In this document: positions 52,848 to 61,121 of the stretch, in pieces | Position numbering within the stretch: the stretch's first letter is position 1 | How the letters are laid out: each line of letters opens with the position of its first letter | DNA from: Sutcliffiella horikoshii | Lineage (GTDB): Bacteria > Bacillota > Bacilli > Bacillales > Bacillaceae_I | Length of the DNA stretch: 64,000 bases | NCBI RefSeq assembly: GCF_021991925.1 | Contig: NZ_RXZI01000001.1 | Location: forward strand, 806,001-870,000 | Direction of reading: 5' to 3' | Translations under genes and position numbers: made by a program | Notes under the pieces: generated by a model | The model's database searches: none | Told to the model about the DNA's origin: nothing | Seen by the model: only the letters and a program-made list of their open reading frames with translations

Positions 52848-53980
52848 ACATGCTCCTCCTGTTCCCTCTGATTGACCATTTTGGGCACCTTTATGATAAT
52901 AGTTGTTCCATTGTCACCCTCAATTTCCATCAAGCCGTTTACGAATTCCAAGCGTTCCTTCATCCCAAGGAGACCGCTTCCTTTGACGATGTCGTTTTCC
53001 TCCATCATGCCGATTCCATCATCCTTAATGGTAACCCTAATCTCATCACCAAGCTGTTCCAATTTAATATGGCAGATGGTTGCCTTACTATGTTTAACCA
53101 CATTGGTGACGGCCTCTTTCAAACACATGCTCAATATGTTCTCCAAAAATAAGGAATTATTTTTTAATGGCAGGTCATGCTCCAATTTTAGCTCTATTTC
53201 TGCAGCGTCAAGTATCTGCCTTATTCTAATGAATTCCTCCTTCAACCGGATACCTCTCATCTGCGAAACCATCTGTCTCACTTCATTCAAAGCGGTCCGT
53301 GCTGTTTGTTGGACATCTTTTAGCTCTGATTTAGCCTGTTCAGGATTTTTGTTAAGAACCTTCCTCGCAAGATCGCTCTTCAGGCCTATCAATGAAAGTT
53401 TCTGACCAAGAGTATCATGTAAATCTCTGGCAATCCGTTGTCTTTCCTCTTGAATGATCAGTTCCGAAATTCTTTTATTTGCCACATCTAGCTGTTCTTC
53501 CAATTGGTCTTGTTTTCGTTTGTTATATAGGTTGAAAGGAAGCAATATTACTGCTATCCATATGATGACAACAAAAGGAATCTGCTGTAAAAACAATTCA
53601 TCCCGCATGACAACATTTATATTGATGGCAACTGTGGTAGCTATTAAATGGATGATATATAAAACGATGAATGCTATTTTATTTTTAATCTTTCCATTGT
53701 AATAGGCAATGTAGAATGCAAAATAAATAAAATGAAATAAGATAGTCATGGTGATGGAAATCGCAATTAACAGGCAAGTCCATAAATAGACTGGCCACTT
53801 ATTTGAGATGAAAGCAAATCTGTATGCCACAAAAAATAGAATTGTTAAAATAAAACCGATTATGACCTCCGTTGTAGAGGATGATTGAAAGATAAAATAG
53901 AAAGGGAGAATACTAAAAACACTCCAAATGTATGGAGAGATTCCTGACCCTTTTTGGAAAATAGAAAACCTTTTTCTCAT
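52844..53980 (-). CDS. desK: Membrane sensor histidine kinase DesK
   Basis: A 378-residue HisKA_3-type kinase with five or so N-terminal helices, a coiled linker, the phosphorylated His188 in RQRIARDLHDTLGQ and an ATPase domain with GSGLLGMKERLE. In B. subtilis His188 is the DesK site, and the helices sense membrane thickness at low temperature. The desaturase gene itself is not adjacent. The ATG overlap with desR indicates coupled translation. Confidence 0.92.
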   Translation of the reverse strand: MRKRFSIFQKGSGISPYIWSVFSILPFYFIFQSSSTTEVIIGFILTILFFVAYRFAFISNKWPVYLWTCLLIAISITMTILFHFIYFAFYIAYYNGKIKNKIAFIVLYIIHLIATTVAININVVMRDELFLQQIPFVVIIWIAVILLPFNLYNKRKQDQLEEQLDVANKRISELIIQEERQRIARDLHDTLGQKLSLIGLKSDLARKVLNKNPEQAKSELKDVQQTARTALNEVRQMVSQMRGIRLKEEFIRIRQILDAAEIELKLEHDLPLKNNSLFLENILSMCLKEAVTNVVKHSKATICHIKLEQLGDEIRVTIKDDGIGMMEENDIVKGSGLLGMKERLEFVNGLMEIEGDNGTTIIIKVPKMVNQREQEEHV

Positions 53981-53999
53981 AATGAACCCTCATTTTTCT

Positions 54000-54040
54000 A
54001 TACTCTTTTCTCAAAAATTGTTGCTATTCTCTAGTAAAAA
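54000..54040. repeat. Dispersed intergenic repeat, copy B
   Basis: CTCTTTTCTCAAAAATTGTTG followed by a similar CTCTAGTAAAA repeats the sequence found at 24220-24262. It lies in the desK upstream gap; the rest of this gap (54062-54310) holds no gene that I can support. Confidence 0.55.
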
Positions 54041-54061
54041 GTCAACATTGAACTTTTTACT
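54033..54061. promoter_or_regulatory. Perfect 10-bp inverted repeat upstream of desK
   Basis: AGTAAAAAGT (54033-54042) and ACTTTTTACT (54052-54061) are perfect complements around nine bases, 53 bases before the desK start. No T tract makes it a terminator in the desK direction; it may be an operator. Confidence 0.4.
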
Positions 54062-54310
54062 GATTAGAAAGTTTAAAAGATGCATTAATTAATTTAGTAC
54101 TGCAGGAAAAAAAGCGCAACAATAACAAATATAAAAACAACAAAGTTTACGAAAAGAGCTTTTTCTATGTTGTACAACTATTTTAACACACTTAAAAGGA
54201 AAGTTATGTAAGTTTGCAACGTTTTCATGATCAAAGTTATTTTACTTCATTTCCAAGCGGGAGACACAGTCATATGTGTCATGCCCCAATTATGACAAAT
54301 GTCATGGGAA

Positions 54311-54345
54311 ACAAAAACAGGCTTTCATCTTGGAAGATAAAAACC
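54311..54345 (-). terminator. Terminator of the M50-like gene
   Basis: On the minus strand GGTTTTTATCTT pairs with AAGATGAAAGCC (with G-T pairs), followed by TGTTTTTG. Confidence 0.6.
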
Positions 54346-54361
54346 CGTATCGTGTCATTAT

Positions 54362-54895
54362 TTAGTTTGTTGGATTCTTATCAAATCGTTTATTGGTTAA
54401 TATATTCAACGCTGCCATCCCATCACTTGGACAGCCGTTCAAATGGTTGATCGGGAACAAGGAGAAGAAGATAAAATAGAATGAAAAATAGGTAAATTGG
54501 TAGAAAAAAATGCTCGGCTCGAGGACTCCATTTAAAATAAGTGTGTTCAAGATTAGAATGGACAAGATGTTGAAAATGGACCCTCCCAGGTAAACAAGTA
54601 TTTTTTCTGGCTTAGTGGCTTTCTTACCGAGTGAAATATATTCACACCATCCGTCATAGAAATATAATTTTCTGATCCGGATGGAACCTATATTGAATAG
54701 AACGTTTCCAGTACCGATATGGACAATGACTTTGCCGCCAAAAACCTTTGCAAAGAAGTAATGCCCCATTTCATGGATAATGGTCACCATAGGCAATACC
54801 AGGAAAAAAGATAAGAAAAATTTCCATAAATCATTGAAGCCGAACAATAGAAGCACACCCTTTAACGAAGTAATAGAACTAAATAGTCCTACCAT
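54362..54895 (-). CDS. Small M50-type membrane metalloprotease
   Basis: A 177-residue membrane protein with about four helices. HEMGH (in IIHEMGHYFFAKV) is a HExxH zinc site within a helix, and NHLNGCPSDGM near the end is a variant of the NPxxDG site of site-2 proteases. It lacks PDZ domains. It could cleave a membrane-bound regulator, a peptide precursor, or be inactive. It lies upstream of desK in the same direction but is separated by a terminator. Confidence 0.75.
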   Translation of the reverse strand: MVGLFSSITSLKGVLLLFGFNDLWKFFLSFFLVLPMVTIIHEMGHYFFAKVFGGKVIVHIGTGNVLFNIGSIRIRKLYFYDGWCEYISLGKKATKPEKILVYLGGSIFNILSILILNTLILNGVLEPSIFFYQFTYFSFYFIFFSLFPINHLNGCPSDGMAALNILTNKRFDKNPTN

Positions 54896-54966
54896 ACCCG
54901 TTTTTCAAAAATCAAACTAAAAAATGATAAGAAAGTTGAAACTAAGTCAAAATCCCCATTTCCCTT

Positions 54967-54996
54967 CCAATAAAAAAACCGGATCTAAAGAGATCC
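54967..54996 (-). terminator. Terminator of the Rap-like gene region
   Basis: CCGGATCT and AGATCCGG pair around AAAG; a run of seven A on the plus strand gives a T tract on the minus strand. Confidence 0.75.
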
Positions 54997-55079
54997 GGTC
55001 AGTGTGTAGACAAAGTTTGATTGAAATCAACTTTCTTCTGCTTTTCAAAATGATTATTAGAGTAAATGGTGTCTTTAGC

Positions 55080-55210
55080 TGTAGCTTGGAACAAAAGGCG
55101 TAGACTCCAGCGGGGGAGTAGCGGCAATCTTGAGACCCCGCAACGAAAGTGAGGAGGCTCAAGGTCGCCCCGCGGAAAGCGGAGTCTTTTGTGGAAAGCA
55201 ACAGCGGTGG
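55080..55210 (+). repeat. GC-rich dispersed Bacillus intergenic repeat
   Basis: A GC-rich block in an AT-rich gap, with GTAGACTCCAGCGGGGGAGT, GAGACCCCGCAACGAAAG, GAGGAGGCTCAAGG and CCCCGCGGAAAGCGGAGTC. I know this family of sequences as a common intergenic repeat in Bacillus genomes. It contains several internal inverted stretches and encodes no protein. Confidence 0.7.
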
Positions 55211-55244
55211 TTTACAAACCCAATTAATCTTTAGATTTGCATTT

Positions 55245-55325
55245 AACTGTTGATTTTCGTTCTATGCGCTTCGCTTACCGAAGGGAATTCCGGAAGCCTC
55301 CTCGGGCTACGCCGAGGCCACTTAA
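55245..55325 (-). repeat. Second, shorter diverged copy of the GC-rich repeat in opposite orientation
   Basis: GCGCTTCGCTTACCGAAGG, GAAGCCTCCTCGGGCTACG and GCCGAGGCC resemble the reverse complement of the first copy (GCTTTCCGCGGGG, GAGCCTCCTC). The two copies, with a 35-base AT-rich gap, could fold into a long hairpin. Confidence 0.55.
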
Positions 55326-55336
55326 AAGGTTTTAGG

Positions 55337-56557
55337 TCAATAGGCCAATTTAGATTTGATATTTTGTAGACAGCTGTTGTAAAAATCACTTGCTGATTTG
55401 AATTGGTTATTTTGGTAATAATACTTTGCCAACAGCTCTGTGTATTTATTGGTATACCTCTCGTTGCCTGCACTTCTGAAGTAAGGGAGTACCTGGTTCA
55501 AGATGTAATCTTCTATCTTGTCGCTCTTCTCCAAAAGGTAAAGGTGGGTGGTGAAATGAAGGATGTATTCTTTTAAGTTGATTCTCTCAGCCAAAGAAAG
55601 TCCCTGCTCTGCCCATTCTTTAGAAAATTCTTTTTGGTTTAAAATGTAATACTCTTCTACAAGGCCAAGAATTGAAAATACGCTTCTCTCTTCCCCCTTC
55701 TTTAATTTCAGTGATTCTAAATAATAAAAGATAGCTTCCTCTGATTGCTTCATATAAGATTTGATTTCCCCGAGATTATTTAAGGCCATGGATTCTAGGT
55801 ATCTATCTTGTATGCTTTCCCCAATATTCTTTGCTGACAGATAGTGTTTCTCTGCCAGTTCAAAACGCTTGGAATAATTGTAGTTAATCCCTAAAATCAC
55901 ATGGCATTCAGCTGACCTTTTATTATGATATAGACCTTGGTAGATAGCCAGTGCTTTTTCAGCATAATAGATGGATTCAAACGAATCGCTCGTTTTTATC
56001 TTGGTCAATGCTACTTGGTAATACAATTCTGCTTTATCTTCATCTGAAATGAAAGGGAGCTTGTTGGATAAATTAAGGGCATGTTCAAGTGCAAGTGTGG
56101 ATTGTAGAAAATTATCAGTCCTATAATAGTAGATTCCTAATGTCTTAAAATGAATATATTCTATAGAGGGGTTCAAACTTGTAGATAATACATCAATCTG
56201 TTTATATGTAGGCTCATAAAGCTTCTTATCATTTACCAACATGAAATATTTCAATTTAACCACAAGAAAAAACAATAATAACTCTTCAGGTATGTTTTCC
56301 TTCCCAATGCTGAATTCATCATTTAAATAGATATATTTTTCTTTCGCGCCTTTCTTATCTTGTTTTACCGTACAATCATAAATGGAGTACAGCAGCTCTT
56401 CGAGTGGAGATGTGATATTTCTCGTGTAATCTGCTCTTGATTTGTGGTGCAATTCACCGGTTAAATTAACAGTGCCAACGATTCTATTATCTTTACTAGA
56501 ATTCAGTGAAGATTTGTCCAGTGACAGACCCATCGTATGATTGTTTATATTCCTCAT
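55337..56557 (-). CDS. Rap-like TPR protein (RRNPP-type, no helix-turn-helix)
   Basis: A 406-residue helical protein. An N-terminal helical bundle (SPLEELLYSIYDCTVKQDKKG) is followed by about six TPR-like repeats, for example AELYYQVALTKIKTSDSFES and ALNNLGEIKSYMKQSEEAI. This layout is like the Rap phosphatase family, which is controlled by Phr peptides. No Phr-type peptide gene follows within 300 bases. The start at 56557 follows AAAGGGTG. Its target is unknown. Confidence 0.75.
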   Translation of the reverse strand: MRNINNHTMGLSLDKSSLNSSKDNRIVGTVNLTGELHHKSRADYTRNITSPLEELLYSIYDCTVKQDKKGAKEKYIYLNDEFSIGKENIPEELLLFFLVVKLKYFMLVNDKKLYEPTYKQIDVLSTSLNPSIEYIHFKTLGIYYYRTDNFLQSTLALEHALNLSNKLPFISDEDKAELYYQVALTKIKTSDSFESIYYAEKALAIYQGLYHNKRSAECHVILGINYNYSKRFELAEKHYLSAKNIGESIQDRYLESMALNNLGEIKSYMKQSEEAIFYYLESLKLKKGEERSVFSILGLVEEYYILNQKEFSKEWAEQGLSLAERINLKEYILHFTTHLYLLEKSDKIEDYILNQVLPYFRSAGNERYTNKYTELLAKYYYQNNQFKSASDFYNSCLQNIKSKLAY

Positions 56558-56822
56558 CGCAAACACCCTTTGTGTGAATTATAAGAATATTTTATCACCT
56601 TATTCAGCATAATTATACAATTTTCCATTAGTTTCTATGTTTTTTCTTACATTTTTATTATAACTAGTGTAATAGGTGTCAAACTTTAGTCCATAATTTG
56701 TTCATAGGTAGTTAGGAGACTTAAAATGTCACAATTTAGCCGAAACTTTGCCATAAAGATGTCATAAACAAATGCCATTACCCGGTTTTTCTTATTCTTT
56801 ATAGGGAATATACTAGAAAGAG

Positions 56823-56862
56823 AGTTTGCTCAGATTTAATATTGTGAAGTATTGAGCAAACT
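56823..56862. promoter_or_regulatory. cydA control region: 10-bp inverted repeat and Rex-like half site
   Basis: AGTTTGCTCA (56823-56832) and TGAGCAAACT (56853-56862) are perfect complements. Inside, TTGTGAAGTATTGAGCAA (56842-56859) has a perfect left half of the Rex consensus (TTGTGAA-N4-TTCACAA) and a weak right half. A TATAAT follows at 56867-56872. Redox control of cydABS is likely from the family; the exact factor is inferred. Confidence 0.5.
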
Positions 56863-56929
56863 GTTGTATAATGTGAGAGAGCATAAATTAACGAACTATG
56901 TTGAATGTGTTTAAAAGGAGTGAATATGG

Positions 56930-58261
56930 ATGTTGGAATACGATCCGGTCTTATATAGTCGAATACTAACCGGTATTACATTGGCTGTTCATGCCATTTT
57001 CGCGACTGTCGGTGTAGGGGTCCCCCTCATGATCTTGTTAGCGGAATGGATGGGAATAAAACGCAACGATGAACATTATCGCCTGCTTGCAAGACGCTGG
57101 GCCCGGGGGTTCGTTATAACCGTAGCAATCGGAGTGGTAACAGGTACCGCTATTGGTCTCCAATTGAGTTTGCTCTGGCCTAATTTCATGCAAATGGCGG
57201 GCCATGTCATAAGCTTGCCTTTGTTTATGGAGACGTTCGCCTTCTTCTTTGAAGCTATCTTTCTAGGTATTTATCTTTACACATGGGATCGTTTTAAAAA
57301 GAAAATCTATCATTTCTTTATTTTGATACCAGTTGCACTTGGAGCCACTGCTTCCGGATTTTTCATCACCACGGTAAATGGTTTCATGAATGCCCCTAGA
57401 GGATTTGATTTAGAAAATGGAGTACTGACGAATATCCGGCCATTAGAAGCGATGTTCAATCCAGCGACCCCAACAAAGGTTGCGCATGTGTTATCATCCG
57501 CCTATTTGACGACCGCCTTTTTGCTTGCTGCAATTGCAGCATTTGCACTACTACGAGGAAAAGATCATGTTTATCATAAAAAAGCTTTGCACTTAACCAT
57601 GACTGCAGCGGCGGTATTCGCTATCTCCACAGCAATGATTGGAGATTTTTCAGGTAAGTATCTAGCAAAATATCAACCAGAAAAACTAGCTGCGGCAGAG
57701 TGGCATTTTGAAACATCAACCGAAGCACCCCTGATATTGGGTGGGGTCCTGCAAGATGATAATAAGGTAAAGTATGCATTGGAAATTCCTTATGCATTAA
57801 GTATATTAGCTCATGGCTCTCCCGATGCCGAGGTAATTGGTCTGGAAGAATTCCCTGAAGAAGAACTTCCCCCACTGATTGTGCATTATTTCTTTGACTT
57901 GATGGTGGGAATCGGAATGTTTCTTGCATTGGTTTCTATCTTATACGTCCTATTTGCTAGGGTCAGAAAGTGGAATCAATGGAACAAGCCTTTATTATGG
58001 GCAATTGTTGCTGGCGGTCCATTGTCCCTCTTGGCAATTGAAATGGGATGGTTCTTCGCTGAACTAGGCAGGCAGCCATGGCTTCTTGTCGGTTATATGA
58101 CAGTGGAGGAAGGCGCAACAACTTCTGAACATGTAGACCTGATGATTGTATTGTTTGTCCTTCTTTACATTGTCTTATGTACCACATGTGCGACCGTCCT
58201 AAGGAAAATGTTCAAAAATAACCCCGTGGAGAAAGAGCTCCGCGACAGGGGCATGGAGTAA
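56930..58261 (+). CDS. cydA: Cytochrome bd-type quinol oxidase subunit I (CydA/YthA)
   Basis: A 443-residue heme-bearing membrane subunit of a short-Q-loop cytochrome bd oxidase. Heme-ligand His occurs early in LAVHAIFATVGVG and later in a helix near residue 185 (VAHVLSSAYLTT), with WFFAELGRQPW near the end. The length and short Q loop (about residues 235-300) match B. subtilis YthA. AAAGGAG precedes ATG 56930 by 9 bases. It reduces O2 at low oxygen without pumping protons. Confidence 0.95.
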   Translation: MLEYDPVLYSRILTGITLAVHAIFATVGVGVPLMILLAEWMGIKRNDEHYRLLARRWARGFVITVAIGVVTGTAIGLQLSLLWPNFMQMAGHVISLPLFMETFAFFFEAIFLGIYLYTWDRFKKKIYHFFILIPVALGATASGFFITTVNGFMNAPRGFDLENGVLTNIRPLEAMFNPATPTKVAHVLSSAYLTTAFLLAAIAAFALLRGKDHVYHKKALHLTMTAAAVFAISTAMIGDFSGKYLAKYQPEKLAAAEWHFETSTEAPLILGGVLQDDNKVKYALEIPYALSILAHGSPDAEVIGLEEFPEEELPPLIVHYFFDLMVGIGMFLALVSILYVLFARVRKWNQWNKPLLWAIVAGGPLSLLAIEMGWFFAELGRQPWLLVGYMTVEEGATTSEHVDLMIVLFVLLYIVLCTTCATVLRKMFKNNPVEKELRDRGME

Positions 58262-58273
58262 GGAGGATGACGG

Positions 58274-59287
58274 ATGAGCTATGAAGTGATTGGAATTACA
58301 GTATTGTGGACATTTCTTTATGGATACCTGATTGTTGCCTCCATCGATTTTGGAGCAGGCTTCTTCAGTTATTATTCTACCATCACGAAAAAGAATCACT
58401 TGATCAACAAAGTGATTGTCCGTTACCTCTCCCCTGTTTGGGAGGTAACAAATGTATTTCTTGTATTCTTCTTTATTGGAATCGTAGGCTTCTTCCCTTC
58501 TACCGCCTATTATTATGGAACGACCTTATTGGTTCCAGGTAGTATAGCCATTGTATTACTTGCCATTCGAGGATCTTATTACGCATTCCATCACTATGGG
58601 GAAAAAGGGAACATCTTTTATCAGGCTTTATATGGTGCGACTGGATTATTGATTCCTGCTTCCCTATCTGTTGTACTGACAATCTCAGAGGGTGGTTTTA
58701 TCTACAAGTACGAAGATACAGTGTGGCTTGATTATGCAGCATTGTTCACCAGTTTCTATTCCTGGGCCGTCGTCATATTGGCACTAGTAAGTGTTCTTTA
58801 CATCTCTGCTTATTTCCTTGCATACTACGCCAAAACAGCCCGAGATGAAAAAGCTTTTGAGGTATTGAGGAAATATGCATTAAACTGGAGCCTTCCGACC
58901 ATTTTGGCCAGTGTTCTCGTTTTCTTCGCTTTAAGCGATCATAATCCAGTACATTTTGATAAAATGTTGGAGCTTTCCTGGATGTTCAGTCTCTCGTTCC
59001 TCTTTTTCCTTGGAGCAGTGTTTCTTATGTGGAAAAAGAAACGTCTTGGTGTGGCATTCATTTTGGTCATGCTGCAGTTCGCAACGGCATTCTTCGGTTA
59101 CGGGGCATCCCATATGCCGTACCTTTTATACCCGTACTTGACCATTTATGATGGATTCACTAATGAAGCAATGGCGATAGCGTTAATTACCGCGTTCATT
59201 GCCGGGCTTTGCTTACTGATTCCTTCATTATATCTATTGATGCGTTTGTTCCTATTTGATAACAAATACGTCCAGGGAAAAAAATAA
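58274..59287 (+). CDS. cydB: Cytochrome bd-type quinol oxidase subunit II (CydB/YthB)
   Basis: A 337-residue membrane partner of CydA with eight predicted helices (GYLIVASIDFGAGFFSYY at the start, GASHMPYLLYPYLTI near the end). GGAGGATGACGG precedes the ATG, 12 bases after cydA. It ends 13 bases before the small cydS. Confidence 0.95.
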   Translation: MSYEVIGITVLWTFLYGYLIVASIDFGAGFFSYYSTITKKNHLINKVIVRYLSPVWEVTNVFLVFFFIGIVGFFPSTAYYYGTTLLVPGSIAIVLLAIRGSYYAFHHYGEKGNIFYQALYGATGLLIPASLSVVLTISEGGFIYKYEDTVWLDYAALFTSFYSWAVVILALVSVLYISAYFLAYYAKTARDEKAFEVLRKYALNWSLPTILASVLVFFALSDHNPVHFDKMLELSWMFSLSFLFFLGAVFLMWKKKRLGVAFILVMLQFATAFFGYGASHMPYLLYPYLTIYDGFTNEAMAIALITAFIAGLCLLIPSLYLLMRLFLFDNKYVQGKK

Positions 59288-59300
59288 GGAGGTTCATTCC

Positions 59301-59402
59301 ATGGAAAACTTCTTGATCATGTATGCTTCACCATTAATTGTCGTTACAGGTGTTTTCCTTTTGTTCTTATGGGGAGCTAAGGGGAAGGAAAAATATAAAT
59401 AA
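59301..59402 (+). CDS. cydS: Cytochrome bd small subunit CydS
   Basis: A 33-residue single-helix protein beginning MENFLIMYASPLIVV, with a lysine-rich tail. It closely resembles from memory the CydS subunit of the Geobacillus bd oxidase (which also begins with an FLIMYA motif), which fills the place of heme b595-near helix space. It lies 13 bases after cydB behind AAGGAGGTTC. It is too short to be found by most gene callers. Confidence 0.85.
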   Translation: MENFLIMYASPLIVVTGVFLLFLWGAKGKEKYK

Positions 59403-59414
59403 ATAATGAATAAA

Positions 59415-59444
59415 ACAGCCCCGCCGGTTATACGGCAGGGCTGT
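59415..59444. repeat. Hairpin after cydS, first of two
   Basis: ACAGCCC-GCCG pairs with CGGC-GGGCTGT around GTTATA; no T tract follows, so it may be an RNA-stabilising or processing hairpin. Confidence 0.6.
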
Positions 59445-59535
59445 AAGACTTTAGAAAAAGATAGTTTGTTTTCAGGATGTGCAATAAAACGGAGATCAAC
59501 AGTCATATACAAATCTAAAGATAATTAGCAGTCTG

Positions 59536-59568
59536 ACAGCCCTCCAGTATTTATTGTAGGGCTGTTTT
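59536..59568 (+). terminator. Terminator of cydABS
   Basis: ACAGCCCT and AGGGCTGT pair and are followed by TTTTCAC. It shares its stem word with the preceding hairpin. Confidence 0.7.
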
Positions 59569-59600
59569 CACTTAAATTGTAAAATGTTAAAGGCGTACAT

Positions 59601-61109
59601 TTACACATCCAGATTTTTATCGTCTGAAACCGGTGTCGGTTTCTTTTTAAGTAACGGAATGATTAGTGACAACAAAGCGACACCTATCAATGTAGCGGAG
59701 ATAGGACTTTTTAGAAAGACCAACCAGTCTCCATTTGAAATGGTCAGGGATTGGCGCATGGCCTGCTCCATCATGCCGCCAAGAATGAATGCGAGAATGA
59801 ACGGTGCTGCAGGAAAGGAGAAAATTCTCATCAAAAATCCTGCTACTCCGAATAATAACAATATATATAAATCAAAGGTATTGAAGCTTATCGCATAAAC
59901 TCCGATAAGACTGAACATGATGACCAAGGAGATCAATAATGGCCTTGGAACCTTTAGTACCTTGGCTATATATGGGATAAGCGGGAGATTCAATACCAAT
60001 AAAAACACATTACCTATATACATACTTGCGATAATTCCCCAGAACACTTCAGGGTTATCCTGCACCAGTAATGGGCCTGGCTGTACACCTAAAACAAGGA
60101 AGGCACCAAGAAGGACAGCAGTTGTACCCGATCCAGGAATACCTAAACTAAGGAGGGGAACAAAGGCCCCGCCTGTCGCCGCATTGTTCGCTGCTTCAGG
60201 TGCAGCAAGACCTTTTATGGAACCCTTCCCGAACTCTTCTGGCTTTTTCGCAATTCGTTTTTCTGTCACATAAGCAATAAAAGATGCAATTGTCGCCCCT
60301 GCGCCAGGTAAGACACCAAGCAAAAATCCTAGAAACGATTGCCTCGTAACAGGTCCCTTCATTTCATTGACATCTTCTCTGGATAGCTTCAGGCTGCCAA
60401 TGTTTCCACTCATTCCCCCTGAACTGTCTTTACGGTTGAAGATCAAAATACAAACTTCTGCCAGTGCGAATAGTCCAAGGGCGATCACAAGAAAGTCTAT
60501 CCCTTCAAGGAGATTGATGTTCCCGAAAGTGAAGCGCTGTGTTCCTGTTTGGGCATCTATGCCAATTGTTACCGCCATGAAACCTAATACTGCAGAAATC
60601 ATTGCTTTTATTGTGGATCCATCAGACAAACTTGATATGGCAGTCAGGCCCATCAGCATCAAAGCGAAATACTCTACAGGACCGAAAACGACAGCGACAG
60701 AAGCTAATAATGGGGTAAAGAGCATCAACAGAATAACACTGATGGTACCTCCCGTGAAGGAAGCGATGGCAGCAATGGCCAAAGCTTTTCCTGCCTTCCC
60801 CTGTTGTGCCATTGGGTATCCATCAAACGCGGTTGCGACTGTACCAGATATTCCAGGTGCATTTAATAGAATGGAGGAGGAAGATCCTCCAAATACTGCT
60901 CCATAATAGACCCCTGCCATCATGACCAATGCCAACGCCGGGTCCATGCTGTATGTGACGGGAATCATGATGGCAATCGCACTGATTGGTCCCAGACCCG
61001 GCATCATCCCAATAAAGGTCCCGATAAACACCCCTAAAAATACAAATAAAATACCCTCGATACTAAATGCGACTTGAAACCCGGAAAAAAGACCTTCCAT
61101 GGAACCCAT
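59601..61109 (-). CDS. tctA: Tripartite tricarboxylate transporter large permease TctA
   Basis: A 502-residue permease with 11-12 helices and the TctA hallmarks GTFIGMMPGLGPISAIA, YGGSSSSILLNAPGI-like segment (GAVFGGSSSSILLNAPGI) and a second PGAGATIASF. The start at 61109 is chosen from GGAGG 8 bases upstream; a GTG at 61118 overlaps it. It is the last gene of tctCBA, 12 bases after tctB. The substrate is likely citrate or another carboxylate. Confidence 0.92.
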   Translation of the reverse strand: MGSMEGLFSGFQVAFSIEGILFVFLGVFIGTFIGMMPGLGPISAIAIMIPVTYSMDPALALVMMAGVYYGAVFGGSSSSILLNAPGISGTVATAFDGYPMAQQGKAGKALAIAAIASFTGGTISVILLMLFTPLLASVAVVFGPVEYFALMLMGLTAISSLSDGSTIKAMISAVLGFMAVTIGIDAQTGTQRFTFGNINLLEGIDFLVIALGLFALAEVCILIFNRKDSSGGMSGNIGSLKLSREDVNEMKGPVTRQSFLGFLLGVLPGAGATIASFIAYVTEKRIAKKPEEFGKGSIKGLAAPEAANNAATGGAFVPLLSLGIPGSGTTAVLLGAFLVLGVQPGPLLVQDNPEVFWGIIASMYIGNVFLLVLNLPLIPYIAKVLKVPRPLLISLVIMFSLIGVYAISFNTFDLYILLLFGVAGFLMRIFSFPAAPFILAFILGGMMEQAMRQSLTISNGDWLVFLKSPISATLIGVALLSLIIPLLKKKPTPVSDDKNLDV

Positions 61110-61121
61110 GTCTCTCACCTC

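Noticed and set aside
54947-55201. Minus-strand frame across the GC-rich repeat
   Set aside because: It runs through a terminator and a dispersed non-coding repeat.
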